Assembly: GCA_026874595.1 (NCBI GenBank)
Contig: CM049309.1
Span: forward strand, 69,236,926-69,300,925
Direction: 5' to 3'
DNA from: Sipunculus nudus
Taxonomy: Eukaryota; Annelida; Sipuncula; Golfingiida; Sipunculidae
Length of the DNA: 64,000 nt
Shown here: positions 11,372 through 22,586 of the stretch, in pieces
How the letters are laid out: the number at the start of each line of letters is the position of its first letter
Position numbering within the stretch: the first letter of the stretch is position 1
The notes under the pieces: generated by a model
The model's input: the letters and a program-made list of their open reading frames with translations, nothing else
Database searches by the model: none
What the model was told of the DNA's origin: nothing
Translations under genes and position numbers: made by a program

Positions 11372-12292
11372 CTGGAAAGAAAGAAAGCAAAGAATTATTA
11401 TAGTTTTCAGATTAATTGTATGTTAATCAGAGCACACATTCCTGGAGGACAACACATTATCCAACACATATACACATATGTAACCTAGAATGGCTTTGTT
11501 TTGCAGGTGCCGAAACAGATATACCCCCCTCCTGCCCCCAATGGGCCATTCCAAATTTTGAGGGGATGAAAAAATATATGTTAAGTTATGATGTTTTGAT
11601 ATCGTATAAATTTACAGATTTGACCTTGGAGATTAAGTTCACATGATTTCAAACTCCTCAGAGAACATAGCAGAAAGAACTTGTGTGTTAAATTAAAGGA
11701 AAATCTTCAGTACTTCTTAACTTATGGGGGTCACAAAAAGCCCAGAAATGTGCAGATTTGACCTTGACCATCAAGTTCACCTGTACTCAGTGTCTTCAGA
11801 GAACTTGGTGGAAAAACTTGTGTGGTAAATTTGTGAGGGAAAAAATGCTATACTTCATAAGTAATCACGTAAACAAGAAAACCCAGAGGGGATTAACTAT
11901 AATTCAGCTTATTTGACCTTGAAGATCCTGGTTAGGGGCACCATTTTTTGTAACGCATCCATACACCTGTTTGAAACAAGTAGTTTATCAAACTTGAAGA
12001 CAAAACTTGAAAAGTACTTGAAAAGTTATTGGGTTCAGAAAAAAATTATATTTCGGTGAATTTGACCTTGAAGAACAAGGTCAAGGGACCTTGAAAGAAC
12101 AAGGTCAAGGTCACCTATTTTCAAACTCATCTTAGATGAATGGTAGAATCAATATGTTTTTCAAATTTCAGGAAAAAATATGCACCAATTCAAAAGTTAT
12201 TCATTCACAATATATCCTACAGATGTCCATGACTGATGATTACAGATGATGGTACTGAAAACAACATGTCTCCCGGAAAAAAAATATATATA
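11372..12292. repeat. Degenerate tandem modules with TTTGACCTTGA
   Basis: Intron sequence with about four diverged modules of roughly 150-190 bp, each with TTTGACCTTG(A/G) followed by AAGTTCAC or AAGGTCA and then CTTCAGAGAACTTGGTGGAA-type text. Related text recurs near 54860-54960. Two short hairpins of GACCTTG/CAAGGTC lie at 12064-12106. Confidence 0.45.
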
Positions 12293-13157
12293 AACAAGGC
12301 CTACAGGCCTAATGCAAACCTGTGCAATGGGATATACATCAGGTATAATGCTTCCATGCTGGACTGTTACCAGTATGTGTTACATGTATATGTACAAAGC
12401 AAGCACTGAAAATTTTTAGTACCTGAGTGCATGCACCAATTACACAAACTTCACTGCTGAAATACTGGCATAGGTGCACACAACACAAAAATGAATTTAA
12501 GTGACACCACCAGCCTTGTGTACGTTAAAGCCATTAAAGATTTATAGACATTAACAATTTCATGCTTCAAACCACTCTTTGACTATGTTCACAGATCCAT
12601 GAAACAACTAGATACAGGTCGCCGAAATTAGAGTTGTACAGTTGAAGTGAGGCATGGATTCAGAGAAGCTTTTTGTAGACCACAGTATGATAAGGGCACT
12701 GATGACCCCCGAACAAAAAAGGATGATGCAGGTTGCCCCACCAATACCTCAATTTTAGATATGACTCATGTGACCAATACTGGTATAAAATTTGGTGATG
12801 ATAGCTCCAGCCGTTTCTGAGATTGTAATTTTAGTATGCTTATTTTGACAGATGATTAAGTTCAACTTCCTGTAACTTGGCCAAAAATCACCAAACTTAA
12901 ACCATTCGAACAAACTTGAGAGAGATTGTTCCAGGAACAGTTTTTGAGAAGAAGGTTTTCAAAGTTTTTTTAGCTTTTTCCCTATAAAATCTAAGAAAAT
13001 GCAGTTAGCCAAAAAATAAGCAAAATTCTATGGTTTTTTAGATGACTAATTTTTTGCATAAAATATGGTGATACTTACTCCTGCTGTTTTCAAGATAGTA
13101 GGGGTTAACATACAGATGATGGACGACGCCACACCATAAGCTCACAGGTTTGCTAAT
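12293..13157 (+). mobile_element. Family D hairpin-ended element
   Basis: The 5' end ACAAGGCCTACAGGCCTAAT contains the palindrome AGGCCTACAGGCCT (12297-12310). It is followed by GCAAACCTGTG (12314-12324), whose exact inverse CACAGGTTTGC is at 13143-13153 after ACAGATGATGGACGACG. This is the same plan as families A-C. A short family A-like piece (GTGAGGCATGGATT) lies near 12648. No open frame of note. Confidence 0.55.
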
Positions 13158-14316
13158 AAATGTGATGACAAAATTACAGTCCTGTCATCATAGGTGTCAC
13201 CAAAATATTCCAAAATGCAACTAATACGAGCATAAGCAATGGATCACCTTTGAATATAAAAAAAAATTATTTGCAGTGATGTCATTTTTGCTTAAAACAT
13301 TTGAAAATTTAAGTGTTTTCTTTATTGTTCATTTTAAACATTACCTTGAAGCATATTTGTTCATTGGAATCAAAATGGAGCCAAATACACTTGCAATCAA
13401 TTTGAAATATATTTGTTTATAAATATATATGCAATCCTTTTATTTTATGAGAATATACAAAAGGTATTATCCAGTGTGAACATCTATCTCTCAGGTTATG
13501 TATTTCCCTGAATTTGCACAAGATGGAACTGATATGCCAAAGCAGCATTACATTGAATAAAGACAAAAACAAGCACCCCATCATAATGTAATGCAACTTA
13601 CTTTTCATCATCATGGGGCTAGACAACCTATTGATTAATATTTTAAACAATTTCATGGAAATCCATCAAATCCCATGGTGACAATATACTGTTGAGGAAT
13701 GTACCAAGGATGCTGCCCACACAATAATATGACCTGTCTTGTATTTAAGCATATGACAAGAAGAGCATCGCAAATGGTGCATAATATGCTTGTCCCATGT
13801 CTTGTGACCTCTGACCTCATTAAATATGAGTGAATTTTGCTGAGGATGTAATTCATGTGAAAACTCCACTGACAAATTTTTATGATGAGTTTCATGTAAA
13901 TCAATCAGATTTTTGGTTGTCCATGACATCCACACCAAAGTCTGGTGACCTCTGACCTTATTCAACATGCATGGATTTAAGCCAGGAATCAGACTAGGTG
14001 AGACATAGTGTTGGTTAATATTTCTGTTGAGTTTTATGAAAATGCATTATGTTCCTAGTAAGTTATAACAGTGACACCAAAAATTAGCCTAGTCAACTCA
14101 GACCTTACTTAACAAATTAATATACATGGATTTTGCCCATAAACAAACTCAGGTGAGATTATCTATTCATAAGAAGTTATGGTGAATTGAATGAAAATCC
14201 GTCAATCCCTGGTAAGTTATCAAGGCAACACTAAAAGTTAAAAAATGGATGGATGGATGGACGGACTTTGGGTATAAACATAGTTCTTCCTAACTATATA
14301 AAAAGTTTAACTTTAC
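13158..14316. repeat. Intron with diverged ~145-160 bp tandem modules
   Basis: From about 13620 to 14270, modules carry TGACCTCTGACCT-type text near 13805 and 13947 and (T)TTATGAAAATCC text near 13654, 13888, 14031 and 14190. They end in GGATGGATGGATGGACGG at about 14248. 13158-13620 is AT-rich with nothing recognised. Confidence 0.45.
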
Positions 14317-14445
14317 CTTAACTCTTCTGACCACAAAGGTAATTCCCCTGTAATCACCAAATTGGACTTTCTCAAAGATGGCCTTGACCCCTTCCACAAG
14401 GGATGCAAAAAGTGATGTGATTTCTTCTCTGGCTCTCTCATTACC
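14317..14445 (-). CDS. ADAM10: ADAM10-like exon, catalytic domain helix and strand
   Basis: Acceptor GTCTTTTGCAG precedes 14445 and donor GTAAAG follows 14317; 129 bp, exactly 43 codons in phase 0. The translation runs GNERAREEITSLFASLVEGV and KAIFEKVQFGDYRGITFVVR, ending RVK. This aligns residue by residue with human [40 protein letters not shown]. It supplies the first long helix and the following beta strand of the metzincin fold. The donor is GTAAAG, a little weaker than the others. Confidence 0.9.
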
Positions 14446-14937
14446 CTGCAAAAGACATAAACCATAGGGTGGATTTTAGCAATATGTTTGCTTGAATATT
14501 CACATACAGCAATTTAGGGCTTCTGGTCATAACAAGAGTGGAATCAATCTGAGAATAAAATCTGCAGCAACTTTCTTACCAGCATTCAAAAATGATAATG
14601 TTTGTCAGTGGTACTGAATGTGGTTTTCTCATGCTTCAAGAACAAGATAGGTTGATCTGTGGAACAGACCTGAATTGTCCTCAGCCTCTCATGGAAGTAG
14701 CTGACAAGAAGGTGTTCAATCCCTGTGGGATATTGGAGAGATACTTCTTTAAAGAACAGATGACTGTTATACTAGTAACATTAGGGAGAATTTGCACTGT
14801 TCATTGGCAGAGTAGAAGGGTATACTACCTGACCCGGCCCTAAAGGTGTGACTTTCAAGTTTGTTGCACATTGATAGCCATGTGCAAGATCCTTGTGGGC
14901 CACTCAAAAACAGACTTATCAAGCAGTTTGTGGCCTG
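14446..14937 (-). other. ADAM10-like intron, nothing recognised
   Basis: Short unique-looking stretch between the exon acceptor at 14446 and the 17 bp array. Confidence 0.6.
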
Positions 14938-15665
14938 TGTAAATGTATATATCATTAAATGGACATATCTTGAAATGTACATGTCATGAAATGTGCATAT
15001 CATTAAATGTACATATCATTTAATGTACATATCATTAAATGTATATAGCATTAAATGTACAAATCATTACATGTACAAATCATTACATGTATATATTATT
15101 AACTGTACATATCATGAAATGTACATATCATGAAATGTACATATCATTAAATGTACATATCATTGAATGTACAGAACATTAAATATACATATAATTAAAT
15201 GTACTTATCATTAAATATACATATCATTTTATGTACATATCATTAAATGTACATATCATTAAATGTACATATCATAAAATGTACATATCATAAAATGTAC
15301 ATATCATGAAATATACATATCATTAATATACATATCATTAAATGTACATATCATTAAATGTATATTTCATTAAATGTACATAACATTAAATGTATATAAC
15401 ATTACATGAATATATCTTGAAATGTACATATAATGTACATATCATTAAATGTATATATCATTATATGTATACATCATAAAATGTACATATCATTAAATGT
15501 TCATATCATTCATTGTACATATCATTAAACGTATATACATATCATGAAATGTACATATCATTAAGTTTATAGATCATTACATGTATATATCATTAAATGT
15601 ACTTATCATTACATGTGCATATTATTATATGTATATATCATTACATGTACATACAATTACATGTA
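14938..15665. repeat. 17 bp AT-rich minisatellite, about 42 units
   Basis: Tandem copies of ATGTACATATCATTAAA with point changes. ACATGT and GTACAT are self-complementary, so the array can fold. It begins 17 bp past the donor of the exon at 15682. Confidence 0.95.
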
Positions 15666-15681
15666 TAGATCTGTAACTCAC

Positions 15682-15864
15682 ATATCCCAGGCCAGCAGGA
15701 TCCTGATTTGGCTTGTTTACCATCCTCTCCCATAAAAGTGTATCTGACTGAAGATTCAGTGAACATGCAGTTCTTTTCGGCACAGTTGCCCTTCGGTGAC
15801 GCTCAAATGGGGTATAAATGTTTTCAGCTTCCCTCTCAATGTGACGCTTCACTCTTTCCTCCAT
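15682..15864 (-). CDS. ADAM10: ADAM10-like exon, furin site and start of catalytic domain
   Basis: Acceptor ACATTCAG precedes 15864 and donor GTGAGT follows 15682; 183 bp, 61 codons, phase 0 at both ends. The exon opens with an ATG (MEERVKRHIEREAEN), but this follows a good acceptor and joins in frame, so it is an internal Met. RHRR within FERHRRATVPKR fits the furin consensus R-X-K/R-R and takes the place of LLRKKR in human ADAM10. Next comes ACSLNLQSDTLLWERM, aligned with TCQLYIQTDHLFFKYY, the first strand of the protease. Sequence between the strand and the exon end (NKPNQDPAGLGY) is longer than in human. This is the most diverged of the eight exons. A 17 bp minisatellite starts 17 bp past the donor. 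Confidence 0.83.
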
Positions 15865-17940
15865 CTGAATGTTTCAAACATTTCCGTAAATGAAACATTC
15901 AATGAATTAAGCAAGACTAGCATTATACCCATAATTTTGACATGCCAACTGTGAGTTATAGTTTGTATGCAAAATAGGGGACCCATGAGTGGTTTTGAGA
16001 AACTGGAAAATTTAAAGCTGTCAGGGTTCGACAAGGGGACATGACAAGAAAGTACTCTGAGGACAGCATCCAGGGGAGAGTCTATCTGCAGAGAGAGTTT
16101 GTAGACAAGGGGACATGCATTCGTCAAGTTTAGAGGGGAATAATGTTTTTTTTTTTCCACACCCAAATCCTCATATCACAGTAGGATATACTGTGAAATT
16201 CATGACACAAGCCACGAGGTGAACTGTTGTAAATACATTAACATTTTTTGGCAGTAAGCTTCTTCAAATTTTGTAGGGAGTTTATATGAATAACTGTCCC
16301 CTGAAACATCCAAAGCACCAGGGTTGTGGGTACCTGTGATGAAACACTCTCCTAACATCATCAAAATTTAAGGCAAAAGCTGGCATCATTTGATGAATAT
16401 TTTAATATATCAGTCAATGCCAGTGTCTTATTTCAAATATAACATTACATGGATGTTCTGTGGTGTTATATCACAGCTACAGATAAATATATATTATCCT
16501 AAAATGTGTGGCTACTTTTGGAGTACCGGTACAATGCAGCTAAAAAATCAAGGAAATATAGGCTGAAGTGTGTCAAACAGTTGTGTGTATTAGTGGGTGT
16601 TACACGTGTGTGAAGGAAACCATGAAAGTAAGCTAATAAAACTAAGTAAACAAAATAAAATATTTTTTGCAGAAAGTGTCAGAATGTTGATGCAATGAAA
16701 CATGAAACCTGAACCTGCAGAACAGCTTAGAACTGCAAGATCTGACTCTGTATTGATTTTTTTATAATGAATAACTACAACTCAGAAACAACTCTGCATG
16801 GGCTGCTTCATATATATATCATGTTAGCCAGTAGAGAAATACAAACTAAATACAACCTGAGGCTTCTAAACAACACTCTCCAAAACCATAGTACATGTGT
16901 ATATGTCAAGGCCCAGATCCCAATCTGGACCAATTGCTGATTGATCCAGAACAGATCCTGATCAGGGTTAAGGTTGGACCAAATCCCTATAAGGAACTGG
17001 TCTGGACCTTTCGCCGATTGGTCCAGATTGGTATCTGGGCCTTGACGTATACATACAATACAATAAGATATATATTCCTTACGTATTGACTTTTCATTTT
17101 CTTATTGATGCTTTTGATTGATTTCATTCTCCAACTTACATGAGCATATGATGAAAAATACATGGTTTTGTACTAGTAGCATCATGTGTCTCATCTGACT
17201 ACAGATGATTCATGAATACTTTTCACAAATCAGTTTGGTATATAAATGAATGTGGAAACATAATTAGTTACATCAACCTCCAGTAGAGGTCACTGTAATG
17301 TTACAAGGTAAAGTTTTTAAACTCTGACGCACTTGCTGAGTCATACTGCACTCGCTGTACCAATACATACAAGTCTCTAATATATGAATGATAAAAAGAA
17401 ATTTCCATTTTCCCATTACAAGTTCTAGATATTGTATAACAGGTCAGCTTAATGAAATATTCTCCTATTTTTAAACAGAATGACAAAGTGTCATTAATGA
17501 ATTACACAACACAGTAATGTATCAGATTCTTATATGGTGTACTAAACTAATACAGATATAAGATACATGCCCTACATTATATAAAAACATAATATTAGTA
17601 GGTCATCTGACAACTGCAGAAGACAGTGAATCCCTGGTATCCGAATTTAAAGAAGTTCTCTAAATATTTGAATAAAACTTGTTATATATACTTTATATTA
17701 AAATATCACTTAACAGATGACACATAAACCCTGATATTAGCACAATACTGAAAGATCACAGTTGCAACACTGGTGACAACATACTCAAGTATTTACACAT
17801 GGTAATACTTGGTTCATGTTATTCACAGGGATGAACCCTTAGTTCAGCTAGGCTGAGACAGGTGGCACTCTCCACCTCATTATGTTAGTTCTGGGTCTGA
17901 AAGTCACTTAAAATGACTTAAAATACAACATCTGACCTAC
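15865..17940 (-). other. ADAM10-like intron with one foldback element
   Basis: AT-rich intron. Apart from the inverted-repeat element at 16893-17058, no feature was recognised. Confidence 0.6.
16893..17058. mobile_element. Foldback/MITE-like element, ~165 bp
   Basis: Inverted arms of about 31 bp: TGTCAAGGCCCAGATCCCAA... at 16904-16934 pairs with 17017-17047 with two mismatches, and weaker pairing extends outward (GTATAT/GTATAC). The centre is about 80 bp and partly self-complementary. No clear target duplication. In the pre-mRNA it would form a long hairpin. Confidence 0.65.
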
Positions 17941-18040
17941 CTGTACAGGTGTTGCTGACTTCTGGATGCTTTCCATCCATTCTCTGACATCAGGGCTGGC
18001 AGAGCCACACGTACCCTGGTTCTCAGCTTCTCTTTTCAAC
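17941..18040 (-). CDS. ADAM10: ADAM10-like exon, end of prodomain
   Basis: Acceptor TTGACAG precedes 18040 and donor GTAGGT follows 17941; 100 bp. After completing an Arg codon it reads LKREAENQGTCGSASPDVRE and then WMESIQKSATPVQ. The Cys in GTCGS aligns with the prodomain Cys of human ADAM10 (GGCADHSVFERMRKY), the residue usually considered the cysteine-switch candidate. The exon ends in phase 0. It is short and low in conservation apart from the Cys and the hydrophobic helix positions, so phase and position carry much of the support. The upstream intron holds the 59 bp array and a DNA transposon. Confidence 0.87.
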
Positions 18041-18269
18041 CTGTCAAGTAACAAAGTAGAACAAATAATGTATTTTAAAGTTAATATATCACTTATGTTA
18101 TACTCTGTGTTGCCTTCAAAGACATATTACCTGTAACTTTTCACTTACCTACCAGCCTGTTGGATCAAATATACTCCATTTTAATCTCCAATTTATAAAT
18201 TCTATAACATTTAAATACTCTGAAGGTGCCATTAACAGCATTGGACAGGCAACAATATTAACATTATGC

Positions 18270-20396
18270 CCGTTTTGTGTGGGTTATGACAGGATAGATT
18301 TCAACATAAAGCTGTTTGTATAACCTGTTATACCTGTGTGGATTATGATGCTAAGGATTTTGACATTACCGTAAAATCTCCACTTAAAACCGCACTTCCC
18401 ATTAAAACCGCACCCAGACTTCGCCGAAATTCCAGGCGAGACATCGCGAGGGGCTCAAATACTAAGAACCCCCCTTTAAAACCGCACCAACTTTCGCTAC
18501 GGAATGATTTGACAAAAGACACAATCAAGCTATCATCTAGAAATGAACACGCTTAGGTTGCGACTCGGCCATTCCTGTCCACTTTTAAATTCCTTGGGCA
18601 TTTTATTTAAACACATCAAAACACTTTTTTGCAGAGTCACTCAAGCATGAAGTTTGGGAAGACGTAAGGGCCGATGAATCTCTGCCTGTTTATACAGATT
18701 TTATATTACGTGCCGTATTCTTGTTTGCTACCAATTTGTCATTATATTTTGAAAAAAAATATTCTGCTGATCCATTTCAAGTCACTGTATATTTTAATTC
18801 TAAAAATTTTTGATGAAAACTCCATTTTCTGGAATTACTCGGAAGATTCAAATCATTTTCATACCGGTTACTTCGGTATTATCATCGTCACATCGTACGT
18901 TGACATCGCTCCAAGTCACAATTTGCTGGCGCGTTTGAATACATCGCTGGTCAACTTAACTAAATATCAAAGTAATTGAAGTTACCTTGTCGAGATACGC
19001 ACGTATAGGAAACATGACGCTTGATAACGAGTGATTTTAAGGTAAAATTAAAGTGGCCAGTCGGGGTAAGCAAGTTTTTTTTTCCTGAAGAAAGTTTCCG
19101 TGTAGGGATCCATTTTGTCAATGCAGTGTTCACGCAAGGCACGCTGGGACGAAATAGGTGGCTGTTCTGTTTACCACCCACCGCGTAGAGCCGTTCAAAA
19201 TATTCTTAGCAGAATACAGGGGCATTTCAGCACATGGCGGCACTCAAACTTGATTTTAAAACGATCGTCTGCCATTGTGTGACTCTTAACGATGTCAGCT
19301 TTTTATTCATTTTACTTTTTAAACAAACAATCATTGCTAAATAATGCCGCAAATGTGTTTAAAGTAGGCATTTATTTCATTTTGCTTGACCATGCCCAAC
19401 GAAGTGGGCCGCTGTGTGTTACAGCAGGGTTGTTGTTAACATATATTGGTGACAATTACCAAAATTTTATAACAAGTTATATATCACACGAAAACTAATC
19501 AGCAATATTTAATTTATAAATAACAAATAATCGTAAATAATACTTTTACACACGGCTCCCATGCATGTGAGACTGCTGCTTAGAACGGCCTTCGAAAGTT
19601 GCAATATTATTGCCCACTCGCTGGCCCCAAAACGATGTCTGTCAGGAAGATATTCAGGAAACCCTTCTAGTATAAACCGCACAGTGCTTTCAGGAAATCA
19701 ACCTGATTTCAAGATTTTGAATTTCTTGATTAAACCGCGGTTTTAAGTGGAGATTTTACGGTAAGCCATGTAGTATATAACCTGTTATACCTAAGTGGGT
19801 AATGATGGTATGGACTTTGACAATAAACCCTGGATAAAACCAGTTATAACTGTGTGGGTTATGAGAATATGGATTTTGACATTAAGCCATGTAGATAACC
19901 TGTTATACCTATGTGGGTTATGATGGTGTGGATTTTGACATTAAGCCATGTAGATAACCTGTTATACCTGTGTGGGTTATGATGGTGTGGATTTTTATAT
20001 GAATCCCTCATTATAACCTGTTATACCTGTCTGGGTTATGATGACATGGATTTTGACATTAAGCCCTGTATTTAACCTGTTATACCTGTGTGGATTATGA
20101 TGGTATGGATGTTGACATTAAGCCATGTAGATAACCTGTTATACCTGTGTGGGTCGTGATGGTGTGGATTTTGACATTTAGCATTGTATATAACCTGTTA
20201 TACCTATGTGGGTTATGATGGTGTGGATTTTGACATTAAGCCCTGTAGATAACCTGTTATAACTGTGAGGGTTATGATGGTGTGGATTTTGACATTAAGC
20301 CCTGTATATAACCTGTTATACCTGTGTGGGTTATGAGAGTATGGATTTTGACATTAAGCCCTGTAGATAACCTGTTATACCTGTGTGGGTTATGAT
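18270..20396. repeat. 59 bp minisatellite containing the splice donor of the 20381 exon
   Basis: About 12-13 units of a 59 bp repeat containing TAACCTGTTATACCTGTGTG and GGTTATGATGGTGTGGATTT then TGACATTAAGCC. The right-most unit overlaps the exon end at 20381-20396. A transposon (18369-19761) splits the array, leaving one to two units on its left and about eleven on its right. Unit length is not divisible by three. Confidence 0.93.
18369..19761. mobile_element. Non-autonomous DNA transposon, TA target duplication, 1393 bp
   Basis: Perfect 25 bp terminal inverted repeats beginning CCGTAAAATCTCCACTTAAA (18369-18393 and 19737-19761), flanked by TA at 18367-18368 and 19762-19763. Uninterrupted neighbouring array units read GACATTAAGCC, confirming insertion at TA. 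Subterminal motifs resembling TTAAAACCGCAC recur at both ends. TA duplication points to the Tc1/mariner superfamily, perhaps pogo/Tigger-like. No transposase frame is present. Confidence 0.9.
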
Positions 20397-20549
20397 CCAC
20401 ATCTTCTCCTTTATAAATAATGGATGGAAATGACGGGTTCCTGAAGTGATGGTCTGCCCGTTCAATGTAATATGTCTGGGTAGGTGTGGATACTCGTCCT
20501 GCAAAGCTGCCATTAATTATGGACCCAAACACTCGGGAGCCGGGCTGAC
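20381..20549 (-). CDS. ADAM10: ADAM10-like exon, prodomain
   Basis: Acceptor TGTTTTCCAG precedes 20549; donor GTATAA follows 20381; 169 bp. The first two bases complete a Gly codon with the exon at 26388. Recognisable segments in order are GSRVFGSIINGSFAGRV, TYYIERADHHF and SIIYKGEDVDHNPHR, equivalent to the human GSVIDGRFEGF, TFYVEPAERY and SVIYHEDDINYPHKY. The last two bases (AG) join G of the next exon to make Arg. The oddity is the 3' end: the final 16 coding bases and the donor are the terminal unit of a 59 bp tandem array that fills the following intron, so near-copies of this donor recur downstream. Reading straight through the donor gives an open frame for about 36 more residues, which is array sequence and not exon. 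Confidence 0.92.
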
Positions 20550-21582
20550 CTGGAAAACAGCAATTTTACCTACAGGAGGGGCCTCATTATGTACGCTATG
20601 AATGAATGATAGCAGAAACAAGTCTACATTTGGGGTAATGAATCTTGTAATGTGTTGTCACCTCTGCATGCAACAAAGTCTCACTCTGATGATACATCTA
20701 CTATAAGACTGATGCACCATCTGTGGACACCTGTTACAAAATCTCACAAGTATCTGTCATGGCTTGTTAAGTGACAAGATAGATTGATCAATTCACAGCA
20801 AGCAATGGCAACCAGGACTTCCTCATTAATGTCAGTGATACCACTTCTGTATGTCAGTGTCATCTTGTGTTCATTATGTGAAACATATAAATTCTGAAAG
20901 AGTGAGTAGTTCATACTGGATAATAATTAATTCCTATGTCTATACTCATAAAAGAAAATGATGTACTACAAACATGGTTAGCAACATGGACACTGTTTGA
21001 TGTAACATTCAGTGTAAACAAGAAATATTTACAACATGAAAGTTTGATTGCATGGTGACATAGAAAGGCTAAACTTACATTACCATGAATAACAATTTAA
21101 TCATATTTCAATGGACACCACTTTAAAAAGGCAAATTTTTAAGCTTTTGTAGAATACTTTTACCTCAACTAGTGATACTGGCATAAGATACGGACCTGCA
21201 CATGTTAGAGACTCTGCTCAAAATAATATCACTCAAAATTCATGAAATAATCTCCTTCAGTGCTTTGTACATACACATAAAAGACTGATGTGAAGACTTT
21301 TTGGGATCTCTGATAGACACTCAATTTCAATGACTTTGAATATATGGGAAAATCTCTCTGGACTGGTACCTTAATAGCAGTAGTGCATCTAGAGGAGAGA
21401 TCCAAAGGATCCCCTTTCATCTTCCCCCTTTTGAGACCCAACATGCTTTTTTTGGGGGGGGGGGGGGAGGGGGTTTCAAACCAATTTTTCCAGCTTGGAT
21501 TGCCCACCTCCCCCTTTCTGGGCAAAAGACTTTTTTTAAAGGATTTCTTTTTAGTCTTGCTGGGTTGGGCCTTCCCCTTTCA
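20550..21582. other. Intron, nothing recognised; poly-G near 21456
   Basis: Intron part between the exon at 20381 and family C copy 2. Contains a G run at about 21455-21468 and no other identifiable feature. Confidence 0.55.
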
Positions 21583-22586
21583 ACAAGGGACCCATGGGTC
21601 ACGGTGCTCAGCTGAAGTTTGAAATATTTGCAAATGCAAAATATTCTATTGTAATGTTTTTCATTTATATAAGAATATGAGAAGCTAAGGGGAAAGGGGC
21701 CCTCCTACTTGGTTATAGTAAAGTTCTAAATATATGATTGCAAACTAATACTCTGACAAGACTGTCATGAAGAAAAACAGTAAAAGTTTTGAGATACTGT
21801 GATGCATATGAAAATTTATAGAGGGACAGGCAAGTGGACAGAATGGACTAATACCTTTATTTCACTTTCATGGGAATAATGCATTTAAGTTTATATATAA
21901 GCCTATTTTTTAGCATATCCACTTTTTCCATTAAAAGTTTTTATCTGAATAATTTTTTTTTATTTATAAGTTTTATAAATTTTTAATAAAAAACTGAAAT
22001 ATAAGATAAAATATTAGAATTGTTACAATCATTATATATCCAGGGTGTAGCTCATATTGGGTCATATTATGCATACACATATATTTTATTATTTTTAAAT
22101 CACAAATCTTTAAACAAAATTTAAAAGAAAATAATGCCACAACATGGCATCTACAAGATTATTCCTTGAATCACTATTAACAAGTTTTGCACATTGGAGT
22201 TTTCAGTACAAGCTTAATTTTATTCACTGAAATGAAATAAAATATTCAGTAAATTTGATAAAAATAAAACATCTTTTCAAATAAAGTATACACACTGTTG
22301 GTTGAATGAGGGACAAACAATATCATTGTGCTAATTACTATCTCAGCTTTAATTTATTACTGGAATTAACAGTCAATTTCACACCTGGTGAAGTTTTTAC
22401 TCTTCTGAAGTAAGGAATTACTTATCTGATGAACATCCACACTTTCATAGCAATACACCACTTTGTGGACACAATTAAATGTGCACTTTAATCATTGTAA
22501 CCCTGGTGGTACAATACAAAATTTAAAATGCAGCATAGCCTGGAATAAGAATGAATCAAATACAGAAAATAATAACATATTAACAA

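Noticed and set aside
14938-15665. CRISPR-like look of regular short repeats
   Set aside because: Units are contiguous 17-mers without unique spacers, in an intron of an animal gene.
15625-15864. ATG at 15864 as a translation start
   Set aside because: It directly follows a good acceptor and the exon joins in phase with neighbours encoding more of the same domain.
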